DNA from: a bacterium
GTDB taxonomy: Bacteria > AUK180
DNA length: 64,000 nt
Direction: 5' to 3'
Assembly (NCBI GenBank): GCA_023144005.1
Contig: JAGLGN010000034.1
Location: 15,809 to 79,808 of the forward strand
Positions 57,393-64,000 of this stretch are shown here, piece by piece. The translations under genes and the position numbers were made by a program. Each line of letters begins with the position of its first letter. Within the stretch, counting starts at the first letter, position 1. Below the pieces are notes generated by a model. The model made no database searches and had not been told where the DNA came from. It saw only the letters and a program-made list of their open reading frames with translations.

Positions 57393-58394
57393 ATGATTAA
57401 CGATTTTTTCTGCCGGACCACATTTCTGATATCGATATGGGGAATTCTGATGCTCCCGCTAACATTGATATATCTGATCGGTTTTAATATCAAACGGCTA
57501 CTAACCCGCAAATACATTGTCCCTAATTCTATATCTGTTGGCAATATTACTTCGGGCGGAACCGGGAAAACGCCATTAAGCGTATATCTGGGACAGAAGT
57601 TCAACAACCCGCTTATCGTCTCAAGGGGTTACGGAGGAAATTTCAGCGGTATCATCACCGACGGCAAATGCAGCAGAGCCGAGTTATCGGATGAAACTCT
57701 CATATACATGAATAATCTGCCGGATGTCCCGCTTATCATAGGAAAAAAGAGAATTGCACGGCTCATGGAATATCTTGCCGAAAAAGAAATTAAATACACC
57801 GTCATAGCGGACGACGCCATGCAGCATTTCCCTCTCACCGCCAAGTGCAATATCGTGCTTCTCAAGGGGAATTGTCCCTTCGGCAATGGTTTTATCCTTC
57901 CCGGAGGAAACTTAAGAGAGCCGCTGAAGGCACTATCAAGAGCAGATATTATTCTGATAAATACGGAGGCGGGGGATCTGAAGACATCCGCACGCAAGCG
58001 AATAGAAAGATTCGGCCTTCCGATATTCAAGTTTGATTATATGCTTCAAGGGATATTTGACCGATCGGGAGAGAAAGCCGATCAAATCCCTTCTGAATAC
58101 TGCCTGCTTTCCTCCATCGCATCGCCCGACTCTCTGGAAGCGACCTTACGCAAGAAGGGAATGAAGGCGGTCAGATATCTCACCTTTGCCGATCATCACC
58201 GTTTCAGCGCCTCTGATATCAAAAAGATATCTCAGGCAGCCGCGGAGATCCCGGTAGTAACATCCGAAAAGGACATTGTCAAGATATCGGATAATATCAG
58301 CAATTTGTATTATGCCAAGATCCGATGCAATTTTGAGAAGGAAGACCTATTTCTCACTGAGATCAGGAATAAACTTGAAAGCAATAATAATTAG
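57393..58394 (+). CDS. lpxK: Tetraacyldisaccharide 4'-kinase (LpxK)
   Basis: A 333-residue kinase that adds the 4' phosphate to the lipid A precursor. The N-terminal hydrophobic helix (about 10-32) anchors it to the inner membrane. The P-loop is SVGNITSGGTGKTPLS (about 47-62), then SRGYGG and the catalytic Asp region DDAMQHFPL, the form of the DDGFQH motif found outside Proteobacteria. Length is typical. It starts an LPS core gene run (heptosyltransferases, gmhB). The ATG is directly after a consensus-like promoter, so the mRNA is probably leaderless. Confidence 0.92.
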   Translation: MINDFFCRTTFLISIWGILMLPLTLIYLIGFNIKRLLTRKYIVPNSISVGNITSGGTGKTPLSVYLGQKFNNPLIVSRGYGGNFSGIITDGKCSRAELSDETLIYMNNLPDVPLIIGKKRIARLMEYLAEKEIKYTVIADDAMQHFPLTAKCNIVLLKGNCPFGNGFILPGGNLREPLKALSRADIILINTEAGDLKTSARKRIERFGLPIFKFDYMLQGIFDRSGEKADQIPSEYCLLSSIASPDSLEATLRKKGMKAVRYLTFADHHRFSASDIKKISQAAAEIPVVTSEKDIVKISDNISNLYYAKIRCNFEKEDLFLTEIRNKLESNNN

Positions 58395-59310
58395 ATTGTC
58401 CTCATTCGGGGATGTGGTACTGACCGCTCCCATATTCAAGGCCCTGAAGGAAGAGGGATATGAAACTGCGCTTATTACAAGATCAAGATTCAAGAACATA
58501 ATGAGCAATGATCCGAATATTGACAGTATCATTCCCGCTGAGGCCGCGGAGGCAGGTAAGATATCCCTTAGCTCTGATATTCTCATCGATCTTCAGGGCA
58601 ATCTGAGGTCCCGGAAATTAAGCTGGCGTATCAAGGCCGGAACAAAAGCAAGGGTCAGGAAATACTACCTTTCCCGCTTCCTGCTTACTTCACTGCATTT
58701 AAGGCTCACATTACCTCCGGTGATCAAGAGGTACAAAGCGGCGGCGGAAAGGGCTTTGAAGAAAGATCTCACCTTGACCCGACTGAAATACTTTCCCGGT
58801 GAGACCCCCACGATAGATATCCCCCATCCGTATATCACATTATCGCTGAATGCCAAGTGGTTCACTAAATCCTATCCCTATACGGACGAACTTATCAATA
58901 TAATTCTGAAAACGACCGACTTCAATATCCTTATGGTAGGCGGTACAGAGATCCCGGTGGATTCCAAAAGAGTGTTCAATGCGGGAACCGATCATCCTAT
59001 TGAGAGAACCGCCGCATTGGTCAAGGGAAGCCTGCTTGCGGTCACTGCGGATACCGTATGGATGCATATCGAAATGGGCCTTGATGTACCGACTATCGCG
59101 GTATTCGGCTCAACTCATCCCGACCTCGGTTTCGTTTCAGAATACAATATGCCCCGAATCGTTCTGGGAAAACAATTATCCTGCAGGCCCTGCACAAAGA
59201 TAGGAAAAAAGAGATGCCAGAAAAAGCACTTTTTTTGCCTCAAAGGAATATCTCCGAAAATCATAATGGAGCAGATCAAAGATGTCATCAATTTTAATTC
59301 GAACTCCTAA
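58375..59310 (+). CDS. Glycosyltransferase family 9 (LPS heptosyltransferase I-like)
   Basis: About 311 residues. Typical GT9 marks: N-terminal AIIIRLSSFGDVVLTAPI, ILIDLQGNLRSR, the nucleotide-sugar binding segment TADTVWMHIEMGLDVPTIAVFGST, and a Cys-rich end LSCRPCTKIGKKRC. It adds ADP-heptose to the LPS inner core. The start is TTG at 58375 with AGGA six bases upstream and inside the end of lpxK (20-base overlap); a longer frame to 58276 has no family similarity in its first 33 residues. Confidence 0.85.
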   Translation: MKAIIIRLSSFGDVVLTAPIFKALKEEGYETALITRSRFKNIMSNDPNIDSIIPAEAAEAGKISLSSDILIDLQGNLRSRKLSWRIKAGTKARVRKYYLSRFLLTSLHLRLTLPPVIKRYKAAAERALKKDLTLTRLKYFPGETPTIDIPHPYITLSLNAKWFTKSYPYTDELINIILKTTDFNILMVGGTEIPVDSKRVFNAGTDHPIERTAALVKGSLLAVTADTVWMHIEMGLDVPTIAVFGSTHPDLGFVSEYNMPRIVLGKQLSCRPCTKIGKKRCQKKHFFCLKGISPKIIMEQIKDVINFNSNS

Positions 59311-60268
59311 TTGGATCGGAGATGCCGTAATGTCCATGCCCTTTATAAAAGGGGTTTTACTTCAAAAGGCAAAATATGATCTGATCCTCTTAACGAGGCC
59401 TCATCTGGTGGAACTCTTTGCTCTTTTAGAATCGGACCGTATCAGGATCATCTGCGAACCGGGAAAAATGAAATTCATAAAAACAGCATCGCTTCTTCCC
59501 TCGGGCATCGAAAAAGCATTCACGCTTTCTCCCGCTTTTTCTGCCGCATTTCCCTTATTTCTCAAAGGGATATCCCCTATTTTCGGCATGATCTCAAGAG
59601 ATAGCAGATTCTTTCTTAAAGGGGGCGTGAATATACATGAAGACGATTTCAGGAAAAGTCATCTGACCAATTCCTTTCTCTCTCTTCTTGAGAAGGCAGG
59701 TATGGAAAACCTTGCCGGCCGTCCGGCCTTAAGAGTGGACAAAGAAGTATATAAACTATTCGGCGTAAATGAGAAGCGGTATTATATAGTCGCGCCTGCC
59801 GCGATGTACGGCAAAACAAAGATGTGGCCGGTAGAGAACTTCTCAAGAACCGTCTCAGGGCTGTTCTCAACGACCAGGATGAAAGCCGTGATACTCGGCG
59901 GACCGAATGACGCGCCGTTGGGCGATGAGATTGCCGCATCCGCTGCCGAAGGAGCGATTATCAATCTTGCCGGCAGGACCACTATTTCTCAGGCATCATC
60001 AATGATGGCGGGGGCTGCTTTCACCATAGCAAATGATTCAGGCCTCATGCATCTTTCGTACATTAACGGAACACGGACATTTGCGGTTTTCGGATCGACA
60101 TCACCACAGTGGACGGGCCCGCTCTTTGACTCGACCGTATTTTATTCTAATCGCGATTGCTCGCCATGCTTCAGAAGGGTATGTCCCTTAGGGCATTACG
60201 GATGCTTGAAGGATATTGAACCCGAGGAAGTCATTAATAAGATCTTAGAGGAGATGAAAATTGTATAA
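59282..60268 (+). CDS. waaF: ADP-heptose:LPS heptosyltransferase II
   Basis: A 328-residue GT9 enzyme. The start IRTPNWIGDAVMSMPFI is the classical WaaF N-terminus; KMWPVENF and the donor site TIANDSGLMHLSYINGTRTFAVFGST (in parts) follow, then SPQWTGP and the Cys-rich CSPCFRRVCPLGHYGC. It adds the second heptose to the LPS core. It overlaps the previous heptosyltransferase gene by 29 bases and gmhB by eight, so translation of the three is coupled. Confidence 0.9.
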   Translation: MSSILIRTPNWIGDAVMSMPFIKGVLLQKAKYDLILLTRPHLVELFALLESDRIRIICEPGKMKFIKTASLLPSGIEKAFTLSPAFSAAFPLFLKGISPIFGMISRDSRFFLKGGVNIHEDDFRKSHLTNSFLSLLEKAGMENLAGRPALRVDKEVYKLFGVNEKRYYIVAPAAMYGKTKMWPVENFSRTVSGLFSTTRMKAVILGGPNDAPLGDEIAASAAEGAIINLAGRTTISQASSMMAGAAFTIANDSGLMHLSYINGTRTFAVFGSTSPQWTGPLFDSTVFYSNRDCSPCFRRVCPLGHYGCLKDIEPEEVINKILEEMKIV

Positions 60269-60827
60269 AGCAGTGTTTATTGACAGAGATGGAACGGTAA
60301 ATGAGGAAATGGGATATATAAATCATCCGGACCGGCTGAAGATATTTCCAGAAGCGCTGGAAGCGATAAAGATCCTCAATCAACTTGAATATAAGGCAAT
60401 TCTGGTTTCTAATCAGGCGGGCCTGGCAAGAGGATATTTCAATGAGCAAGTGCTTTTTAAGACCCATATGAAAATGAAGACGGCATTCAGTGATCAAGGT
60501 GCGTTCTTCGATCTTACCATTTACTGCCCTTTCCTGCCCGGCGCGGCGGTGAAAAAATATGATATGGATCATCCGTGCCGCAAGCCTCAGACCGGGATGA
60601 TAGACACGGCCGCGAAAATATTCGATCTTGACCTTGACAATTCCTATATTATCGGGGACAGGCATAAGGATATGGACTTCGGAAGACGCGCCGGACTGAC
60701 ACCTCTGCTCGTACGGACCGGTTACGGAAAAGGAGAGGAGCTCATGGGTGGATTCCCCGAAGCATCTTCACCGCATATGACTTTTGACAATATCCTGGAG
60801 GCCGTATTATGGATAAAAGGGCTATAA
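60261..60827 (+). CDS. gmhB: D-glycero-beta-D-manno-heptose 1,7-bisphosphate 7-phosphatase
   Basis: A 188-residue HAD-IIIA phosphatase of ADP-heptose synthesis. Motif I is FIDRDGTVNEE with catalytic Asp pair D8 and D10, motif II VSNQAGLARGYF, then CRKPQTGM and IIGDRHKDMDFGRRAG. The zinc loop is reduced: YCPFLPG...HPCRKPQ, with Phe where CPH is usual and only two Cys. TTG start, GAGGAG seven bases upstream. The phosphatase supplies the donor used by the two upstream transferases. Confidence 0.88.
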   Translation: MYKAVFIDRDGTVNEEMGYINHPDRLKIFPEALEAIKILNQLEYKAILVSNQAGLARGYFNEQVLFKTHMKMKTAFSDQGAFFDLTIYCPFLPGAAVKKYDMDHPCRKPQTGMIDTAAKIFDLDLDNSYIIGDRHKDMDFGRRAGLTPLLVRTGYGKGEELMGGFPEASSPHMTFDNILEAVLWIKGL

Positions 60828-61525
60828 TTCTGATCTTTGCAATGCTGCTTCTTTCGGGATGCGGACGATATATTGTAAATGACCCGGACATTCCAATACC
60901 GACGCGCAGCGTCACTCCGAAGAAAAACAAGCCGACCGCAGGCAAGCCCATACGGGACAAGAGAACACATGTATTTTTGAAAAAAGGATTTTCTCAAGAG
61001 GGAACCGCGTCCTGGTACGGCCCTCAATTCCACGGTAAGGCATCCGCTTCCGGAGAAAAATTCGACATGAATCAGATATCCGCGGCGCATAAGTACCTTC
61101 CCATGAATTCAAAGATCCGTGTGACAGAAATAGAAACCGGAAAAAGCATAGTTCTGCTGGTAAAAGACCGCGGGCCGTATGTTCACGGAAGGATCGTTGA
61201 CCTCTCAAAGAAAGCCGCGCAGAAACTGGGGTATTTCAAGAAAGGCCTGACAAAGGTCAAGCTGGAATTATTAAAACTCCCCGACGAGATCCCGACCTTC
61301 TTCATAGTTCAGATGGGAGTATTCTCTCAGCTTGACAATGCGATCATTCAGCAGAAAAAGCTTGTCAAGAAGCATTTTCCCGCCTTTATATTAGGAGATA
61401 CAAAGAGTGGGTTTACCTTAGTCGTAGGCCCGTACACATCTGAATCAACGGCATATGATCATTGTGACAGGATCGAGGACGCGGGATTCAAAAAAGGCAT
61501 AATCAAAGATTTTATCGTTGAATGA
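60809..61525 (+). CDS. rlpA: RlpA-like septal lipoprotein with SPOR domain
   Basis: A 238-residue lipoprotein. The lipobox LLSGC places the lipidated residue at Cys18. The double-psi beta-barrel lytic domain is GTASWYGPQFHGKASASGEKFDMN (in parts) through LVKDRGPYVHGRIVDLS (about 69-135), with the catalytic Asp and the WYG...H features of RlpA. A C-terminal SPOR domain (about 163-238, FFIVQMGVFSQLDNA) binds denuded peptidoglycan at the septum. The ATG follows GGAGG by seven bases. The 3' end overlaps the convergent M23 gene by 67 bases. Confidence 0.92.
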   Translation: MDKRAIILIFAMLLLSGCGRYIVNDPDIPIPTRSVTPKKNKPTAGKPIRDKRTHVFLKKGFSQEGTASWYGPQFHGKASASGEKFDMNQISAAHKYLPMNSKIRVTEIETGKSIVLLVKDRGPYVHGRIVDLSKKAAQKLGYFKKGLTKVKLELLKLPDEIPTFFIVQMGVFSQLDNAIIQQKKLVKKHFPAFILGDTKSGFTLVVGPYTSESTAYDHCDRIEDAGFKKGIIKDFIVE

Positions 61526-62931
61526 TCCAGCCTTTTCTTTCGTTTATTACCTGCACGGTCATAGATCTTTAGAGTGAAATTACACTTTTCGGCAGGAACA
61601 AAGAATATCATCAGCTCTCCTGAGGGCAGGATATCGTAATCCCTTTCGAGAGACAGCTCATTTCCATCGTATTTTAAGATAGTTCTACCGATATCTATTC
61701 CTGAAAGGCCGTCTTTCACAAAGATACCCTCCGCCTTTCGAATTATCTCAGGCTTCACCTTATCCCTCAGTAATACATATTTTCCGGGAAAGAGTTTCAC
61801 CTTGTTTTCAGTCGTTATAAAACTGGTTTTTCCGTTTCGGGAAACAGAATACAGGCCTTCTTTATTATCAAAGTGCATATCAAATTCAAGATATCTCCCG
61901 GGGCCAGTAAATCCGGGGTAGATATCCATATACACATCCCTATTGTCCACTGAAACGGCGAATTCCAGGTCATCTGAACCGCCTGTTTTACTAATTTCTG
62001 AAGTGGGGAGATGTGAGTAAACGGGTTGATAAAATATTTCATCATTGAGAAGATCATAACTCTCGCTGATAAGAGCGCTTTTATCAGGGAATGAGAATTG
62101 ATAGTCGGCGGTATTTCCGTAGATGTCACCCAATATCAGATCGACTAGGCCTTGAGGTGGAATATCCGGGAGTTTAAAGCGGTAGAAGTAGCATTTGTAG
62201 GAACTCTCGAGGGTATCGTAGATCTCTCCCCCGAGCCGGTATTCGGAATAATCGATCAGCTCCTCTGAAATATAATTAATTAACCGAGACCTTATAAGGT
62301 CCAGTCCCAGGCGGTTGTCACGCCCCGAAACGGGATCATAGGCACCCAATATCAGATAGTATTGCCCTTTGTGTGCCGTAAACACCACCCTGCATAGCTC
62401 AGGCGGAGCCGTATCGGGAATAATATCGATATTGCTTATCATCGGGCTGATACAGGTAGAGCCGTTCTCCCGGACCTCCAGATGAAGATGATCGCCGGTA
62501 CCGGAGCCCGAATTACCAAGAAAGCCTATTGTCTCACCCTTCTTTATCATTACCCGGTTTCCATCGAAGCTCCTGTCTATATATATTTTCCCTTCATTCC
62601 TCCAGATAGGTATTTGTATACTATCAATGATCCTTTGTGAGAACGAGCTCATGTGTGCGTATACATACATATCGCCCTTATCATCCACGATATAAAGGGC
62701 TCTGCCGTATCCGCTGCGTCCATTCCTTATCCTGACGATCTCGCCATCGGTCAGAGAGAGTATCGCACTGTCGCTTTCAGAAGAAGGAACAAGATCTATA
62801 CCCATATGATAATTTTGTCCCCGGAACTCCGCGAATGAGGAAGTTATATAAGCCTCACCGGTGAACGGCAAAGCGCAAACGGTAAATGAAAAGAAAAAGA
62901 AAAATAAAGAGGTGATGGCGGATCTGATCAC
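61459..62931 (-). CDS. Exported M23/LytM peptidase
   Basis: A 490-residue protein with a signal peptide (about 1-20, ending TVCALP). The LytM domain comes early: NYHMGIDLVPSS (zinc His and Asp), then GSGTGDHLHLEVRENG with HLH (about 35-165). A long beta-rich C-terminal part (about 180-490) has Ig-like elements such as IYDRAGNKRKK. The N-terminal position of the peptidase domain is less usual than a C-terminal one. Zinc ligands look intact, so it should cut peptide cross-links in the cell wall. GTG start at 62931. Its last ~22 codons lie antisense to the end of rlpA. Confidence 0.85.
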   Translation of the reverse strand: MIRSAITSLFFFFFSFTVCALPFTGEAYITSSFAEFRGQNYHMGIDLVPSSESDSAILSLTDGEIVRIRNGRSGYGRALYIVDDKGDMYVYAHMSSFSQRIIDSIQIPIWRNEGKIYIDRSFDGNRVMIKKGETIGFLGNSGSGTGDHLHLEVRENGSTCISPMISNIDIIPDTAPPELCRVVFTAHKGQYYLILGAYDPVSGRDNRLGLDLIRSRLINYISEELIDYSEYRLGGEIYDTLESSYKCYFYRFKLPDIPPQGLVDLILGDIYGNTADYQFSFPDKSALISESYDLLNDEIFYQPVYSHLPTSEISKTGGSDDLEFAVSVDNRDVYMDIYPGFTGPGRYLEFDMHFDNKEGLYSVSRNGKTSFITTENKVKLFPGKYVLLRDKVKPEIIRKAEGIFVKDGLSGIDIGRTILKYDGNELSLERDYDILPSGELMIFFVPAEKCNFTLKIYDRAGNKRKKRLDHSTIKSLIMPFLNPASSILSQ

Positions 62932-62935
62932 AATA

Positions 62936-63580
62936 TCATTGGAATTCTAAGAGAAAATCGGTCAGCTCTGCCAGTCCCTCATCATCATTGAGCTCTGTGA
63001 AGATCTTTCCCGTGTCTTCAAGAAGGTCGGCGATCTCTTCCTGATATCCCTTGCGGTCTATGAAAAAAAGCGTCTGCGCCAATGAAAGAGAATTCCACGC
63101 CGTCTCTTCTTTCATATCCAGTGACACGGTCTCCTTCAAAGCGGAACGGTAATACTCCTGAGCTGACTGATAGTCCTCCATAGCGAAGTTGCAGAACCCG
63201 ACCATTCCAAGAGATTTCGCAATTCCATGCGGATCATTTAGATCCTTCATCAGCTGAAGTCCCTTCTCCGCATATTTCAGAGCTTTTCTCAGGTCTTCGG
63301 GCGCTACTTCCTCAAAACTCGAGCTCAGATTATTCGCCAGATTGTTATACAGCACCGCCTCTACCTTTTTATTGTCCATCGAAGCGATACGGGCAAGCCC
63401 CACTTCCATCATTATATTGGCTTCCTTGTCCAGCTGATTCATTATCATATATATCGGCAGTTCAATGATATCCTGATAGATCAATGCATCATCCTGCGCG
63501 AAGATATTTTCCAGAACGCTCTCCGCACATCTATCAAAGAAAAGCTCGATCAATTCTTCGTAATGCTTATTTTTTTCCAT
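62936..63580 (-). CDS. Helical-repeat (TPR-like) protein of unknown function
   Basis: A 214-residue, all-helical, acidic protein with at least two TPR-like units (RKALKYAEKGLQLMKDL, then SLGMVGFCNFAMEDYQSAQEYYR, about 95-145). No signal peptide. It is probably an adaptor. AAGGAG lies four bases before the ATG. The dispersed repeat begins at 63591, directly beside that ribosome binding site, so the promoter must lie in or beyond the repeat. It ends four bases before the M23 peptidase start. Confidence 0.75.
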   Translation of the reverse strand: MEKNKHYEELIELFFDRCAESVLENIFAQDDALIYQDIIELPIYMIMNQLDKEANIMMEVGLARIASMDNKKVEAVLYNNLANNLSSSFEEVAPEDLRKALKYAEKGLQLMKDLNDPHGIAKSLGMVGFCNFAMEDYQSAQEYYRSALKETVSLDMKEETAWNSLSLAQTLFFIDRKGYQEEIADLLEDTGKIFTELNDDEGLAELTDFLLEFQ

Positions 63581-63668
63581 GTTTCTCCTTAGTGATCTGA
63601 TTCATAAATGCAATGACAATGGCTGGCTGCTGTTTTAATTCGTATTCAAGGCGCGAGGAACGCCGCAT

Positions 63669-63683
63669 ACCCAGCGCGGTATG
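63669..63683. repeat. CATACC/GGTATG hairpin within the repeat unit
   Basis: CATAC(C) and (G)GTATG flank a short loop in the first unit. In the second unit (about 63753-63792) the stem is extended by outer GTCGC and GCGAC arms with a GTAA bulge. Preservation of pairing in both units suggests the folded form matters. Confidence 0.5.
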
Positions 63684-63904
63684 TAAGTAATGAGTGCTCT
63701 GATTCATAAAGACGGTAACAATGGCTGATGCTATTTTGTTCTGGATTCTAGGAGCAAGGAGCGTCGCATACCCACAGCGGTATGTAAGCGACGAGCAACG
63801 CAGAAGACAGAAAAAGAGCCTCAGCCCGAAGGGAATATCATCTTTGGTCAATTTCTTCCTCTCTCTCCGCTTACGGACCACAAAGGGTACGCCGCGCTTA
63901 TTGT

Positions 63905-63965
63905 TCGTTGGAATTGACTCAAATCGAAACATTCCATTGCCATCGTATTTATGAAAAAGAGCACT
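63905..63965 (-). repeat. 61-bp dispersed repeat, copy 2 (inverted)
   Basis: Inverted relative to 5276-5336; about 55 of 61 positions match by hand. Confidence 0.8.
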
Positions 63966-64000
63966 AGCAACGCAGAAGACAGAAAAAGAGCTTCAGCCCG

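Larger units (their letters stand above)
63591..64000. repeat. Composite of the dispersed repeat family (tandem and inverted copies)
   Basis: No gene is supported after 63580. Two ~100-base direct units start with AGTGATCTGATTCATAAAT (63591) and AGTGCTCTGATTCATAAA (63693), and each contains CATACC...GGTATG. A 35-base segment (63794-63828) recurs at 63966-64000 with one change. Between them, 63905-63965 is the inverted copy of the 61-base repeat at 5276. The outer ends (63591-63622 and 63965-63934) match as terminal inverted repeats of about 32 bases. A reading frame through this block is a translated repeat, not a gene. Confidence 0.7.

Noticed and set aside
58276-58374. Upstream start for the first heptosyltransferase
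   Set aside because: The first 33 residues lie within lpxK in another frame and do not resemble GT9 N-termini.
63567-63932. Reading frame of 121 codons on the minus strand
   Set aside because: It spans two tandem copies of the dispersed repeat and repeats its own peptide (IVTVFMNQ and IVIAFMNQ); no independent support.

Overview
The window looks like a chromosome segment from an uncultivated Gram-negative, probably anaerobic bacterium. Evidence for an outer membrane with heptose-containing LPS is the run lpxK, two GT9 heptosyltransferases and gmhB, plus lipoproteins, RlpA and a type II secretion/type IV pilus ATPase. RNase Y, an AddAB-like recombination nuclease, M42 peptidase, FlgD-Ig/DUF3857 secreted proteins and a complex Rhs protein fit deep lineages such as FCB-like, WOR-3/Delongbacteria-like or spirochaete-like genomes. 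I cannot place it more closely from sequence alone. No tRNA, rRNA or CRISPR array was seen.

Layout. 1-5.25 kb (+): two DUF3857/transglutaminase-like proteins (the second has lost its catalytic cysteine) and uvrC. 5.25-5.9 kb: a gene-free, hairpin-rich, repeat-derived block bounded by 20-bp inverted ends. 5.9-13.5 kb (-): a compact seven-gene operon from a near-consensus promoter, with imidazolonepropionase, a three-subunit molybdenum hydroxylase, an 8-oxoguanine-deaminase-like amidohydrolase, an AAA+ ATPase and a small membrane protein; it looks like purine/imidazole catabolism. 13.6-14.4 kb (-): an MBL-fold hydrolase with its own promoter and a perfect TGTGA-N6-TCACA palindrome upstream. 14.5-26.9 kb (-): a polymorphic-toxin-like locus: large secreted Ig-like protein, 1878-aa Rhs protein with a beta-propeller-like insertion in its core, a membrane-anchored protein, an orphan Rhs tail related to the resident tail, and a lipoprotein. 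27-57.3 kb (-): a nearly continuous run of housekeeping genes (addA, addB, thpR, cinA, phosphoesterase, M42 peptidase, acyl-CoA synthetase, asnS, ABC exporter, deoxynucleoside kinase, dihydropyrimidinase-like enzyme, ftsB, eno, a deoC fusion, rny, TgpA-like transglutaminase, DUF58, MoxR, thioesterase, TPR, gspE). It is interrupted by a repeat-rich gap at 51.9-52.5 kb and by a candidate structured RNA just upstream of rny. 57.4-61.5 kb (+): LPS and envelope genes lpxK, two heptosyltransferases, gmhB and rlpA. 61.5-63.6 kb (-): M23 peptidase and a helical-repeat protein. 63.6-64 kb: a composite of the same repeat family as at 5.3 kb.

Most informative observations: (i) the Rhs locus with two related cysteine-rich tails and a propeller-like insert; (ii) a ~134-nt foldable RNA with its own TTGAAA-N17-TATAAT promoter ahead of RNase Y; (iii) promoters placed so that transcription should begin at the start codon (hutI, lpxK and perhaps the FlgD-Ig gene), suggesting leaderless mRNAs; (iv) a dispersed repeat family with inverted ends, one copy supplying the last codons of a gene; (v) DeoC fused to a flavoprotein-like domain, with a strong internal ribosome binding site.
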